From assembly GCA_023404705.1 (NCBI GenBank), contig JAEYAU010000188.1:1-30708 (forward strand): 30,708 nucleotides of DNA, read 5' to 3'. The position numbers were made by a program, and so were the translations under genes. Below the pieces are notes generated by a model. The model had not been told where the DNA came from. It did no database searches and was given only the letters and a program-made list of their open reading frames with translations. Position 1 is the stretch's first letter. Every line of letters begins with the position of its first letter. Origin of the DNA: Pseudomonadota bacterium. GTDB lineage: Bacteria > Pseudomonadota > Alphaproteobacteria > Rhizobiales > Xanthobacteraceae. This document shows positions 22,941 to 30,708 of the stretch, one piece after another.

Positions 22941-23801
22941 ATGCTGGTGCTGATGCGATTGGCGCGATCGATCGCGGCTGTCTTGACGGTGATCTTGGCG
23001 AGCTCTCATCTGGCGCTCGCCGGCACTGGGCAGCCTTCCCCGTGGCAGATGGGCTTCCAAGGATCGGTGACCCCGGTGATGGACGACATCACCTGGTTCC
23101 ACGACTTCCTGCTCTGGATCATCACCGCGATCACGCTGTTCGTGCTCGCGTTGCTGCTGATCGTGATCGTGAAATTCAACGCGCGCGCCAATCCGACGCC
23201 GTCGCGCACGACGCACAACACGCTCCTGGAAGTGGCCTGGACCGTGGTGCCGGTTGTCATCCTGTTCCTGATCGCGATCCCGTCCTTCCGCATCCTGTTC
23301 TTCCAGCTGCACACGCCGCCCGCCGACCTCACCGTCAAGGCGACCGGCAAGCAGTGGTTCTGGAGCTACGCCTATCCCGACCACGGCAATTTCGAGTTCG
23401 ACTCGCTGATGCTGCAGGACAACGAGCGCAAGGCCGACCAGCCGCGCCTGCTCGCGGCCGCGCCCGAGATGGTCGTGCCGGTCAACAAGGTGGTGCGCGT
23501 GCAGGTGATCGGCGCCGACGTGATCCATGCGTTCGCGATGCCGTCCTTCGGCGTCAAGATCGATGCCGTGCCGGGCCGTCTCAACGAGACCTGGTTCAAG
23601 GCGACCCGTGAAGGCGTCTATTACGGCCAGTGCTCCGAGCTCTGCGGCAAGGACCACGCCTTCATGCCGATCCAGATCCGCGTCGTGAACGATCAGGCCT
23701 TCGCGGCCTGGGTCGAGGACGCCAAGAAGAAATACGCCCGCAACGATGGCGCGGCGCCGACGGCGGTGGCCGCGGCGGCCGAGCCGGTCGCGCGGGACTG
23801 A
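22941..23801 (+). CDS. coxB: Cytochrome c oxidase subunit II
   Basis: A 286-residue subunit of aa3-type cytochrome c oxidase that takes electrons from cytochrome c through the CuA centre. Residues 1-29 are a signal peptide ending near LALA; two membrane helices follow (about 53-77 and 93-116). The periplasmic cupredoxin domain has the CuA ligands His196 (VIHAFAMPSFGVK), Cys231, Cys235 (GQCSELCGKDH), His239 and Met242. The aromatic electron-entry segment KQWFWSYAYP is present. The Ala/Val-rich C-terminus is normal for this family. AAGGAG is 11 bases before the ATG; an ATG four codons later is possible. It is the first gene of the oxidase operon. Confidence 0.96.
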   Translation: MLVLMRLARSIAAVLTVILASSHLALAGTGQPSPWQMGFQGSVTPVMDDITWFHDFLLWIITAITLFVLALLLIVIVKFNARANPTPSRTTHNTLLEVAWTVVPVVILFLIAIPSFRILFFQLHTPPADLTVKATGKQWFWSYAYPDHGNFEFDSLMLQDNERKADQPRLLAAAPEMVVPVNKVVRVQVIGADVIHAFAMPSFGVKIDAVPGRLNETWFKATREGVYYGQCSELCGKDHAFMPIQIRVVNDQAFAAWVEDAKKKYARNDGAAPTAVAAAAEPVARD

Positions 23802-23845
23802 TTGAGCGAAGCGGGCGACAAAGAAGTCTTTGAGGAAGCGAAGTC

Positions 23846-25468
23846 ATGGCTACACCGGCAGCAACCCACGGCGCGCATGATGCGCACGCGGCGCACGATC
23901 ACCACATCCCGACCGGATGGCGCCGTTTCGTCTATTCGACGAACCACAAGGACATCGGCACGATGTACCTGGTGTTCGCGATCATCGCGGGCGTGATCGG
24001 CGCCGCGCTCTCGGTCGCGATGCGCATGGAGCTGCAGCAGCCCGGCATGCAGATCTTCCACGACGCGCACATCTACAACGTGTTCACCACGGCCCACGGC
24101 CTGATCATGATCTTCTTCATGGTCATGCCGGCCTTGATCGGCGGCTTCGGCAACTGGATCGTGCCGCTGATGATCGGAGCGCCCGACATGGCGTTCCCGC
24201 GCATGAACAACATCTCGTTCTGGCTGCTGCCGGCCTCTTTCACGCTGCTGCTCCTTTCCATGTTCGTCGAGGGCGAGCCTGGCGGCAACGGCGTCGGCGC
24301 CGGCTGGACCATCTACGCGCCGCTCTCCACCTCGGGCCACCCGGGCCCGGCGGTCGATTTCGCGATTCTCTCGATCCACATCGCGGGCGCCTCTTCGATC
24401 CTCGGCGCGATCAACTTCATCACCACGATCTTCAACATGCGCGCACCCGGCATGACGCTGCACAAGATGCCGCTGTTCGTGTGGTCGATCCTGGTGACCG
24501 TGTTCCTGCTGCTGCTGTCGCTGCCGGTGCTCGCGGGCGGCATCACCATGCTGCTCACCGACCGCAACTTCGGCACCACCTTCTTCGCGCCGAGCGGCGG
24601 TGGTGATCCGATCCTCTATCAGCACCTGTTCTGGTTCTTTGGCCATCCGGAGGTTTACATCCTGATCCTTCCGGGCTTCGGCATCGTCAGCCAGATCGTG
24701 TCGACCTTCTCGCGCAAGCCCGTGTTCGGCTATCTCGGCATGGCCTATGCCATGGTTGCGATCGGCGGCATCGGCTTCGTCGTGTGGGCGCACCACATGT
24801 ACACGGTCGGCATGTCGAGCGCCGCGCAGGCCTATTTCGTTGCCGCCACCATGGTGATCGCGGTGCCGACGGGCGTGAAGATCTTCTCCTGGATCGCCAC
24901 CATGTGGGGCGGCTCGATCGAGTTCCGCACGCCCATGCTGTGGGCGCTCGGCCTGATCTTCCTGTTCACGCTCGGCGGCGTCACCGGCGTGGTGCTCGCC
25001 AATGCGGGCGTCGACCGCGCCTTCCACGACACCTATTACGTGGTGGCGCACTTCCACTACGTGCTGTCGCTCGGCGCCGTGTTCGCGATCTTCGCGGGCT
25101 GGTACTACTGGTTCCCGAAGATCACCGGCTACATGTACAACGAGACCATCGGCAAGCTGCACTTCTGGCTGACCTTCATCGGCGTCAACCTGATCTTCTT
25201 CCCGCAGCACTTCCTCGGCCTCGCCGGCATGCCGCGCCGCTACGTCGACTATCCGGACGCCTTCGCGGGCTGGAACCTGGTGTCGTCGATTGGCGCCTAT
25301 ATCTCGACGGCGGGCCTGGTGGTGTTCTTCATCGGTCTCGCGATCTCGTTCTCGCGCAAGGAGCGGGCGGTCAACAACCCGTGGGGCGCCGGCGCCACCA
25401 CGCTGGAGTGGACGCTGTCCTCCCCGCCGCCCTTCCACCAGTACGAAGTGCTGCCGCGCATCAAGTGA
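23846..25468 (+). CDS. coxA: Cytochrome c oxidase subunit I
   Basis: A 540-residue catalytic subunit with 12 membrane helices that reduces O2 to water and pumps protons. Visible ligands are His84 (heme a, in TAHGLIMIFF) and His404 (heme a), His402 (heme a3, in AHFHYVLS), and CuB ligands His267 (FGHPEVYIL), His316 and His317 (AHHM). Tyr271 is the residue cross-linked to His267, and Glu269 is near the K channel. The N-terminus is His-rich, and the C-terminal FSRKERAVNNPWGAGATTLEW region is typical of alphaproteobacterial aa3 oxidases. It starts 44 bases after coxB with GAGGAAG upstream. Confidence 0.97.
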   Translation: MATPAATHGAHDAHAAHDHHIPTGWRRFVYSTNHKDIGTMYLVFAIIAGVIGAALSVAMRMELQQPGMQIFHDAHIYNVFTTAHGLIMIFFMVMPALIGGFGNWIVPLMIGAPDMAFPRMNNISFWLLPASFTLLLLSMFVEGEPGGNGVGAGWTIYAPLSTSGHPGPAVDFAILSIHIAGASSILGAINFITTIFNMRAPGMTLHKMPLFVWSILVTVFLLLLSLPVLAGGITMLLTDRNFGTTFFAPSGGGDPILYQHLFWFFGHPEVYILILPGFGIVSQIVSTFSRKPVFGYLGMAYAMVAIGGIGFVVWAHHMYTVGMSSAAQAYFVAATMVIAVPTGVKIFSWIATMWGGSIEFRTPMLWALGLIFLFTLGGVTGVVLANAGVDRAFHDTYYVVAHFHYVLSLGAVFAIFAGWYYWFPKITGYMYNETIGKLHFWLTFIGVNLIFFPQHFLGLAGMPRRYVDYPDAFAGWNLVSSIGAYISTAGLVVFFIGLAISFSRKERAVNNPWGAGATTLEWTLSSPPPFHQYEVLPRIK

Positions 25469-25551
25469 TCGGCGTGGCGGGAGCAGCCCGACCGCTCCCG
25501 CCGCTGCCCACGTCGTGAGACGGATTGAGGACGTTCCGCGTTAAGAGACCG

Positions 25552-26517
25552 ATGAGCCCGAGCCTGCAGCCTGCATCCCTGGCGAGCGAGACCGCCGACC
25601 TGTCGCGGCCGACCACGCTCGCCGAGGCCAGCATCAGCATGGCGACGGTCGGCGACTATGTGGCGCTGCTCAAGCCGCGCGTGATGTCGCTGGTCGTGTT
25701 CACGGCGCTCGTCGGCATCCTGGTCGCGCCCGGCCACGTGCATCCCGTGATCGGCTTCACGGCGTTGCTCTGCATCGCGGTCGGTGCCGGCGCATCCGGC
25801 GCGCTCAACATGTGGTACGACGCCGACATCGATGCCGTGATGACTCGCACGGCGCGCCGGCCGATCCCGGCGGGCCAAGTGCTGCCGGGCGAAGCGCTCG
25901 GTTTCGGTCTCACGCTCAGCGTCTTCTCGGTGGTGGTGCTCGGCCTGCTGGTCAATCCGCTCGCCGGCGCGCTGCTCGCCTTCACGATCTTCTTCTATGT
26001 CGTCGTCTATACGATGTGGCTGAAGCGCTCGACGCCGCAGAACATCGTCATCGGCGGCGCTGCCGGCGCCTTCCCGCCCATGATCGGCTGGGCCGCCGTC
26101 ACGGGCGGCATCAGTCTCGAGCCGATCCTGCTCTTCCTCATCATCTTCTTCTGGACGCCGCCGCACTTCTGGGCACTGTCGCTTTATCGTGCCGGCGACT
26201 ACGCCCGCGCGGGCGTGCCGATGCTGCCGGTGGTCGCGGGTCCCGAGGAGACGCGCCGCCAGATCCTGCTCTACACGCTCGTCCTGGTGCCGCTCGGCAT
26301 CGCGCCCTGGCCGATGGGCTTCGCGGGGGCGCTCTACGGCGTGGTCGCGATCGCGACCGGCGCCGTGATGCTCTGGCTCGCCTTCGCGGTGCGTCGCGAC
26401 GCCACGAACACGTCCGCCAAGCGCCTGTTCGGCTTCTCGATCCTCTACCTGTTCCTGCTCTTCGCCACCTTGCTGGTGGAGCGGCTCCTCGCAGTGGCTG
26501 TCGGACTATGGTCATGA
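25552..26517 (+). CDS. ctaB: Heme O synthase (protoheme IX farnesyltransferase)
   Basis: A 321-residue membrane prenyltransferase that adds farnesyl to heme B to make heme O, the precursor of heme A for subunit I. The first Asp-rich motif is NMWYDADIDAVMTRTARRP (about 85-103), and the second conserved loop is YTMWLKRSTPQNIVIGGAAG (about 153-172). About nine hydrophobic segments are present. The ATG at 25552 is chosen over a TTG at 25525 for its AAGAGA and position. Its stop overlaps the next start (ATGA at 26514-26517), indicating translational coupling. CyoE is an equivalent name. Confidence 0.95.
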   Translation: MSPSLQPASLASETADLSRPTTLAEASISMATVGDYVALLKPRVMSLVVFTALVGILVAPGHVHPVIGFTALLCIAVGAGASGALNMWYDADIDAVMTRTARRPIPAGQVLPGEALGFGLTLSVFSVVVLGLLVNPLAGALLAFTIFFYVVVYTMWLKRSTPQNIVIGGAAGAFPPMIGWAAVTGGISLEPILLFLIIFFWTPPHFWALSLYRAGDYARAGVPMLPVVAGPEETRRQILLYTLVLVPLGIAPWPMGFAGALYGVVAIATGAVMLWLAFAVRRDATNTSAKRLFGFSILYLFLLFATLLVERLLAVAVGLWS

Positions 26518-26678
26518 GCGAGCCCCATGAGCAGGACTGGGTCCGACTGACCGAGGAGCAGAAGAAGCGCCGTCGCGCCCGCTCGATCGCCCTTGCGCTC
26601 ACGCTCGGTGTGCTCGTCGTCTTGTTCTACCTGGTCACCCTGGTGAAGGGGCCGGGCGTGCTGAACCGGCCGTTGTGA
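26514..26678 (+). CDS. coxF: CoxF-type small membrane protein
   Basis: A 54-residue protein with a charged start (EEQKKRRRARSIAL) and one membrane helix (about 23-41, LALTLGVLVVLFYLVTLVKG). Its place between ctaB and ctaG, and its form, match the small CoxF protein found in alphaproteobacterial oxidase operons. The ATG at 26514 overlaps the ctaB stop by four bases; an in-frame ATG at 26508 is an alternative. The stop is two bases from the next start. Its exact assembly role is not established. Confidence 0.87.
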   Translation: MSEPHEQDWVRLTEEQKKRRRARSIALALTLGVLVVLFYLVTLVKGPGVLNRPL

Positions 26679-26680
26679 TC

Positions 26681-27298
26681 ATGTCCAAGAGTCCCGCTCA
26701 ACGCCCCACGCAGAGTCCCGAGAAAGCCGCGGCGAGCCGCCGCGATCTGATCGTGGCCGCGAGCTGCGGCGCAGGCGTCGCCCTGATGATCGGCGCGTCC
26801 TTCGCGGCCGTGCCGTTCTACGACTGGTTCTGCCGCACCACGGGCTATGGCGGCCGTCCTCAGGTCGCGACCTCGGCGCCGGCCGGCACGCTCGACCGCA
26901 CCATCACGGTGCGTTTCGACGGCAACGTGACGAGCGGGCTTCCGTGGCGCTTCGAGCCCGAGCGGCCCGCGATGGATGTACGCCTCGGCGAGGTGGTCAC
27001 GCTCAACTACGTGGTCACCAACCTCTCGGCGCGCGAGACCGTGGGGCAGGCGAGCTACAACGTGACGCCGTCCACCTCCGGCATCTATTTCCAGAAGATC
27101 AACTGCTTCTGCTTCACCGACCAGACGCTCAAGCCGGGCGAGAAGCGCGAGATGGCGGTGGTCTTCTACGTCGACCCGGAGCTCGCCAAGGACGCCGAGC
27201 AGGACGGGCTCAACACCATCACGCTCTCCTACACCATGCATGCGGTCCGCAAGCCGGTGGCGGAGAGCAACGGCGCCTTGCCGCCGGGACGAAGCTAA
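26681..27298 (+). CDS. ctaG: Cytochrome c oxidase assembly protein CtaG (Cox11)
   Basis: A 205-residue copper chaperone that delivers Cu(I) to CuB of subunit I. Residues about 21-46 are a single membrane anchor, and the rest is a periplasmic immunoglobulin-like domain. The copper motif CFCF is at 142-145 (KINCFCFTDQ), and Cys51 in FYDWFCRTTGYGG is the other conserved Cys. The ending PGEKREMAVVFYVDPEL block is typical of Cox11. Two bases separate it from the coxF stop; the ATG at 26681 is preferred over a GTG at 26675 that overlaps coxF. Confidence 0.95.
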   Translation: MSKSPAQRPTQSPEKAAASRRDLIVAASCGAGVALMIGASFAAVPFYDWFCRTTGYGGRPQVATSAPAGTLDRTITVRFDGNVTSGLPWRFEPERPAMDVRLGEVVTLNYVVTNLSARETVGQASYNVTPSTSGIYFQKINCFCFTDQTLKPGEKREMAVVFYVDPELAKDAEQDGLNTITLSYTMHAVRKPVAESNGALPPGRS

Positions 27299-27348
27299 AT
27301 TAGAGGACATGCGGCGCCGGGGCGCGCCCGTGAAGGACGGAGACCAGA

Positions 27349-28200
27349 ATGGCTGAGGCCCACACCAAGCAACACGACTATCACCTGGTCGATCCGAGCC
27401 CGTGGCCGGTTGTCGGCTCGATCTCGGCCTTCGTCATGGCCGTGGGCGCGATCGGCTGGATGCACAAGATGTATCCGGGCGCGACCCTGGTGTTCGGCGC
27501 CGGCGTGCTGGGCGTCCTCTACACGATGCTGTCCTGGTGGCGTGACGTGATCCGCGAGGCGGAGCACGACGGCTATCACACCCGCGTGGTGCAGATCTCG
27601 CACCGCTACGGCATGATCCTGTTCATCGCCTCGGAGGTGATGTTCTTCGTCGCCTGGTTCTGGGCTTATTTCTCGACCGCTCTGTTTCCGGCCGACGTGC
27701 ATCAGGTCATGCGCACCGAGCTGCTCGGCGGCGTCTGGCCGCCGAAGGGCATCGAGACCTTCAATCCCTGGCACCTGCCGCTGCTCAACACGCTGATCCT
27801 GCTCACCTCGGGCACGACCGTCACCTGGGCCCACCACGCGCTCCTGCACAACGACCGCGAAGGCGTGAAGTGGGGCCTGATCTGCACCATCGTGCTCGGC
27901 GCACTATTCACCTGCGTGCAGGCCTACGAGTACGGCCATGCGGCCTTCAACTTCAGCGGCCACATCTACGGCGCGACCTTCTTCATGGCGACCGGCTTCC
28001 ACGGTTTCCACGTGCTCATCGGCACGCTCTTCCTGATCGTCTGCCTGTTCCGCGCGCTCGCCGGCCATTTCACACCGAAGCAGCATCTCGGCTTCGAGTT
28101 CGCGGCGTGGTACTGGCACTTCGTCGACGTGGTCTGGCTGTTCCTGTTCGCCTGCATTTATGTGTGGGGCGGCGGCGCCGCGTCGGCGGCAGGCCACTGA
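27349..28200 (+). CDS. coxC: Cytochrome c oxidase subunit III
   Basis: A 283-residue subunit III with seven membrane helices, a structural subunit that supports proton uptake and stabilises subunit I. Family blocks are YHLVDPSPWPVVGS near the start, RYGMILFIASEVMFFVAWFW (about 86-105), the TVTWAHHALLHNDR loop, and ATGFHGFHVLIGTLFLIVCL plus WYWHFVDVVWLFLFACIYVW at the end. GGAG lies before the ATG, 50 bases after ctaG. A hairpin terminator follows within 30 bases of the stop. CtaE is an equivalent name. Confidence 0.96.
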   Translation: MAEAHTKQHDYHLVDPSPWPVVGSISAFVMAVGAIGWMHKMYPGATLVFGAGVLGVLYTMLSWWRDVIREAEHDGYHTRVVQISHRYGMILFIASEVMFFVAWFWAYFSTALFPADVHQVMRTELLGGVWPPKGIETFNPWHLPLLNTLILLTSGTTVTWAHHALLHNDREGVKWGLICTIVLGALFTCVQAYEYGHAAFNFSGHIYGATFFMATGFHGFHVLIGTLFLIVCLFRALAGHFTPKQHLGFEFAAWYWHFVDVVWLFLFACIYVWGGGAASAAGH

Positions 28201-28227
28201 GCGCTGCGGCTCCGAGTTGAAGATCCG

Positions 28228-28258
28228 AAGGGGCGGCGCGAGCCGCCCCTTTCGTTTT
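28228..28258 (+). terminator. Terminator hairpin after coxC
   Basis: A 10-bp perfect stem, AAGGGGCGGC (28228-28237) and GCCGCCCCTT (28242-28251), with a GCGA tetraloop, then TTTCGTTTTG. It lies only 27 bases before the DUF983 start, so it may let DUF983, SURF1 and thrC be expressed at a lower level than the oxidase subunits. Confidence 0.8.
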
Positions 28259-28284
28259 GTGGCGCATGACATAGATCACCCTCG

Positions 28285-28659
28285 ATGACCGATCCCGCAC
28301 CACGTTCGCCCTTCGCGGCCGGCCTCGCGGGCCGCTGTCCGCGCTGCGGGCAGGGCAAGCTGTTCGCAGGCTTCCTCACGCTGCGTCCCGGCTGCGAGGT
28401 CTGCGGGCTCGACTATTCCTTCGCGGATGCGGGCGACGGCCCCGCGGTATTCGTGATCCTGTTCGCGGGCTTCATCGTCGTGATCCCGGCGCTCATCGTC
28501 GAGTTCGTCTACCAGCCGCCGTTCTGGCTGCATGCCGTGCTGTGGGGCCCGCTGATCCTACTCACCACGCTCGCGCCGCTGCGCTTGCTCAAGGGCCTCC
28601 TCATCGCGCTCCAATATCGCAACCAGGCGGCCGAGGGGCGGCTGCAGGATCCGCCATGA
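28285..28659 (+). CDS. DUF983 membrane protein
   Basis: A 124-residue protein with an N-terminal zinc-ribbon-like pair, CPRCG (about 18-22) and CEVCG (about 37-41), then two membrane segments (about 52-73 and 80-100). DUF983 genes commonly sit next to oxidase assembly genes in alphaproteobacteria, so a role in oxidase biogenesis is likely but not proven. The stop overlaps the SURF1 start as ATGA (28656-28659). The Shine-Dalgarno is weak. Confidence 0.9.
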   Translation: MTDPAPRSPFAAGLAGRCPRCGQGKLFAGFLTLRPGCEVCGLDYSFADAGDGPAVFVILFAGFIVVIPALIVEFVYQPPFWLHAVLWGPLILLTTLAPLRLLKGLLIALQYRNQAAEGRLQDPP

Positions 28660-29438
28660 GGGCCCCCGCGGCCCCGCGCCCCCGGCGCTTGTGGCCCTGG
28701 CTCGTCGCGGCAGTGCTCGCCTTCGCGGTCCTGATCGGGCTCGGCACCTGGCAGCTCGAGCGCCTCGCCTGGAAGGAAGGGTTGACCGCGACGCTCACCC
28801 AGCGACTAGCGGCGCCGCCCGTCGATCTCCCACCCCCGCAAGCCTGGGCGCGGCTCGACCCCGGGACCCACGAGTTCCAGCGCGTCAAGGTCCGGGTGAC
28901 CTTCCCGCGACCCGACCAGGCCCTGGTCTACACGGTCGGCTCCGCGCTCCGCCCCGACGTCAAAGGCCCGGGCCACTGGGTGATGGCCCTGGGCCAGATC
29001 CACGGCAGCCAGGTTCCGGGCGGCCAGATCCTGGTCAACCGCGGTTTTCTCCCCCAGCAGACCCCGGCCGCGGCAACGGCCCCGCCGCCACCGCCGACGG
29101 ACCCGGTCGAACTGGTCGGCGTGCTGCGCTGGCCCGAGTCCCGTGGCTGGTTCACGCCCAAGGATGATCCGGGCCGCAATCTCTGGTTCGCGCGCGACCC
29201 CGCAGCGATCGCTGCGGGAAAAGGGTGGGGCCCGGTCGCCCCCTTCTACCTGGAGCAGGAGGCCCCGGCGGCCCCCGCCGGGCAGCCGCAGCCGGGGGCG
29301 ATCCGGGCCAGCCTGCCCAACAATCATCTCCAATATGCTCTGACCTGGTATTCCCTTGCCGCTGTTTTTCTCGTTGTTTTCACATCACTTTTTCTTCGCA
29401 CACGCCGCGGCGCGGCGCGCGAATCCGATTCAGCATGA
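28656..29438 (+). CDS. SURF1-family oxidase assembly protein
   Basis: A 260-residue SURF1 protein, which helps heme a insertion into subunit I. A first membrane helix is at about 16-30 (WPWLVAAVLAFAVLIGLGTW) followed by GTWQLERLAWKEGL, which is family-typical. The periplasmic middle has GQILVNRGFLPQ and WFTPKDDPGRNLWF; a second helix is near the end (ALTWYSLAAVFLVVF), after the HLQYALTWYSLA block. Length is usual. The start overlaps the DUF983 stop, indicating coupling. Confidence 0.93.
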   Translation: MRAPAAPRPRRLWPWLVAAVLAFAVLIGLGTWQLERLAWKEGLTATLTQRLAAPPVDLPPPQAWARLDPGTHEFQRVKVRVTFPRPDQALVYTVGSALRPDVKGPGHWVMALGQIHGSQVPGGQILVNRGFLPQQTPAAATAPPPPPTDPVELVGVLRWPESRGWFTPKDDPGRNLWFARDPAAIAAGKGWGPVAPFYLEQEAPAAPAGQPQPGAIRASLPNNHLQYALTWYSLAAVFLVVFTSLFLRTRRGAARESDSA

Positions 29439-29516
29439 CGCAGGCGAGGCTCCTGAGTTTCCTTGTGAAGCCGCCGGGGGCCGCCTAATGTCCGAGCTTC
29501 GAAGCAGGATCCTCCC

Positions 29517-30708
29517 GTGCGCTACGTGTCCACCCGGGGCGAAGCCCCTCCACTCGGATTCGTCGATGCGACCCTCGCTGGCCTCGCCCGCGATGGTGGC
29601 CTCTACGTGCCCGAGACGTGGCCGACGCTGAGCCAGGAGACGATCGCGTCCTTTGCGGGTCGGCCTTACGCCGAAGTCGCCGTCGAGGTGCTCAAGCCTT
29701 TCGTCGGTGGCGCGATTTCGGATCATGATCTCTCGCGCATGGCGCGCGAGGCCTACGACACCTTCCGCCATCCCGCGGTCGCCCCGCTCGTTCAGCTCAA
29801 TCCCTCGACCTTCGTGCTCGAGCTCTTTCACGGGCCGACGCTCGCCTTCAAGGACCTGGCGATGCAGCTGCTCGCCCGGCTGATGGATCACGCGCTCGCC
29901 CTGCGCGGCGAGCGCGCGACGATCGTCGGCGCGACGTCGGGCGACACCGGCGGCGCCGCCGTCGAGGCCTTCCGCGGCCGCAATCAGGTCGACGTGGTCG
30001 TGCTATATCCCCACGGCCGCATTTCCGAGGTGCAGCGGCGGATGATGACCACGCCGCCGGACGCCAATGTTCATGCCATCGCGATCGAGGGCAATTTCGA
30101 CGATTGCCAGGCGATCGTGAAAGGCCTGTTCAATCACCACGCCTTCCGCGACCGGGTGCGGCTCTCCGGCGTCAATTCCATCAACTGGGCGCGCATCGTC
30201 GCGCAGGTCGTTTATTACTTCACGGCCGCGGTCGCGGTCGGCGCGCCTGGGCGCAAGGTCGCCTTCACGGTGCCGACCGGCAATTTCGGCGACGTGTTCG
30301 CGGGCTATGTCGCGACCCGCATGGGCCTGCCGGTCGAGCGGCTCGGCATCGCGACCAATGTCAACGACATCCTGGCCCGCACGCTCGCGAACGGCATCTA
30401 CGAGGTGCGCGAGGTCGTGCCCACCGACTCGCCCTCCATGGACATCCAGGTCTCGTCCAATTTCGAGCGCCTGCTGTTCGACGCGCTCGACCGCGACGCC
30501 GGCGCGCTGCGCGGGCTGATGGCGAGCCTGTCGCAGTCCGGCGCCTTCTCGCCGCCCAACGGCGCGCTTGACGCGATCCGCGCCGAGTTCGACGCCGCCC
30601 GCACCGACGAGGCGGAGACCGCCGCGACCATCGCCCGCGTGCGGCGCGAGGCCGGCTATCTGCTCGATCCGCACAGCGCGGTGGCGGTCTCGGTGGCCGA
30701 GCGGGTGA
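29517..30708 (+). CDS. thrC: Threonine synthase (partial, runs off the right edge)
   Basis: The frame from GTG at 29517 (AGGA seven bases upstream) is open for 397 codons to the window end, so the last part is missing; rhizobial ThrC has about 470 residues. The enzyme makes threonine from O-phosphohomoserine using PLP. The PLP Lys is Lys112 in FHGPTLAFKDLAMQ; the phosphate-binding GATSGDTGGAA (about 142-152), the SINWARIVAQVVYYF block, and the VPTGNFGDVFAGY motif follow. The N-terminus, starting RYVSTRG and GLARDGGLYVP, is that of class-typical ThrC. It lies 78 bases after SURF1, as in many Rhizobiales. Confidence 0.94.
   Translation, partial: MRYVSTRGEAPPLGFVDATLAGLARDGGLYVPETWPTLSQETIASFAGRPYAEVAVEVLKPFVGGAISDHDLSRMAREAYDTFRHPAVAPLVQLNPSTFVLELFHGPTLAFKDLAMQLLARLMDHALALRGERATIVGATSGDTGGAAVEAFRGRNQVDVVVLYPHGRISEVQRRMMTTPPDANVHAIAIEGNFDDCQAIVKGLFNHHAFRDRVRLSGVNSINWARIVAQVVYYFTAAVAVGAPGRKVAFTVPTGNFGDVFAGYVATRMGLPVERLGIATNVNDILARTLANGIYEVREVVPTDSPSMDIQVSSNFERLLFDALDRDAGALRGLMASLSQSGAFSPPNGALDAIRAEFDAARTDEAETAATIARVRREAGYLLDPHSAVAVSVAERV

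Noticed and set aside
23693..25438. 581-codon minus-strand frame opposite coxB/coxA
   Set aside because: Antisense shadow of the oxidase subunits, whose heme and copper ligands are all present on the plus strand.
1..30708. tRNA, rRNA, CRISPR, insertion sequence or phage genes
   Set aside because: No cloverleaf-like sequence, regularly spaced direct repeats, transposase or phage motifs were seen by eye.

Overview
The window is about 30.7 kb of dense, GC-rich bacterial chromosome. It looks like an alphaproteobacterium of the order Hyphomicrobiales (Bradyrhizobium/Rhodoplanes-like). The grounds are family similarities recognised by eye, the order of the cytochrome oxidase genes (IalB, tldD, then coxB-coxA-ctaB-coxF-ctaG-coxC-DUF983-SURF1-thrC), a proteobacterial/plant-type GshA, and two kinds of nested palindromic intergenic repeat typical of this group. 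No database search was possible, so all names rest on motifs, length and context. No tRNA, rRNA, CRISPR array, insertion sequence or prophage was seen.

Left edge (1-1300): the first 80 codons of a leftward protein resembling the N-terminus of rhizobial SEL1/PodJ-like proteins, a 0.6 kb gap, then a MerR-family regulator with its own intrinsic terminator. Region 1381-8968 is a fatty/branched acyl-CoA degradation operon. A second MerR regulator lies directly behind a 16-bp palindrome of the kind used by LiuR-type regulators. It is followed by a DmdC-like acyl-CoA dehydrogenase, a GFA-family zinc protein, an LCAD/IVD-like acyl-CoA dehydrogenase, a thiolase and a FadJ-type hydratase/dehydrogenase. 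Together these supply all steps of beta-oxidation.

Region 8990-16300 is a mosaic of single genes: repeat element, MFS transporter, glutamate-cysteine ligase, second repeat element, secreted alpha/beta hydrolase, YbaK-type deacylase, EamA transporter, LysR regulator and a divergent DUF1127 protein. Region 16333-20475 holds a KefB-type K+/H+ antiporter, a HAD phosphatase, a secreted tandem PAN/Apple protein, and a DUF6152/DUF6644 pair (exported His-rich-start protein plus 4-TM protein).

Region 20477-30708 is the aa3-type cytochrome c oxidase locus. Leftward tldD and an IalB-family protein are divergent from the oxidase structural and assembly genes (coxB, coxA, ctaB, coxF, ctaG, coxC). A terminator hairpin follows, then DUF983, SURF1 and a threonine synthase cut by the right edge. 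Most of the window is ordinary core metabolism. The most speculative novelty is the DUF6152/DUF6644 pair, which by layout could be a CopC/CopD-like metal or heme module.
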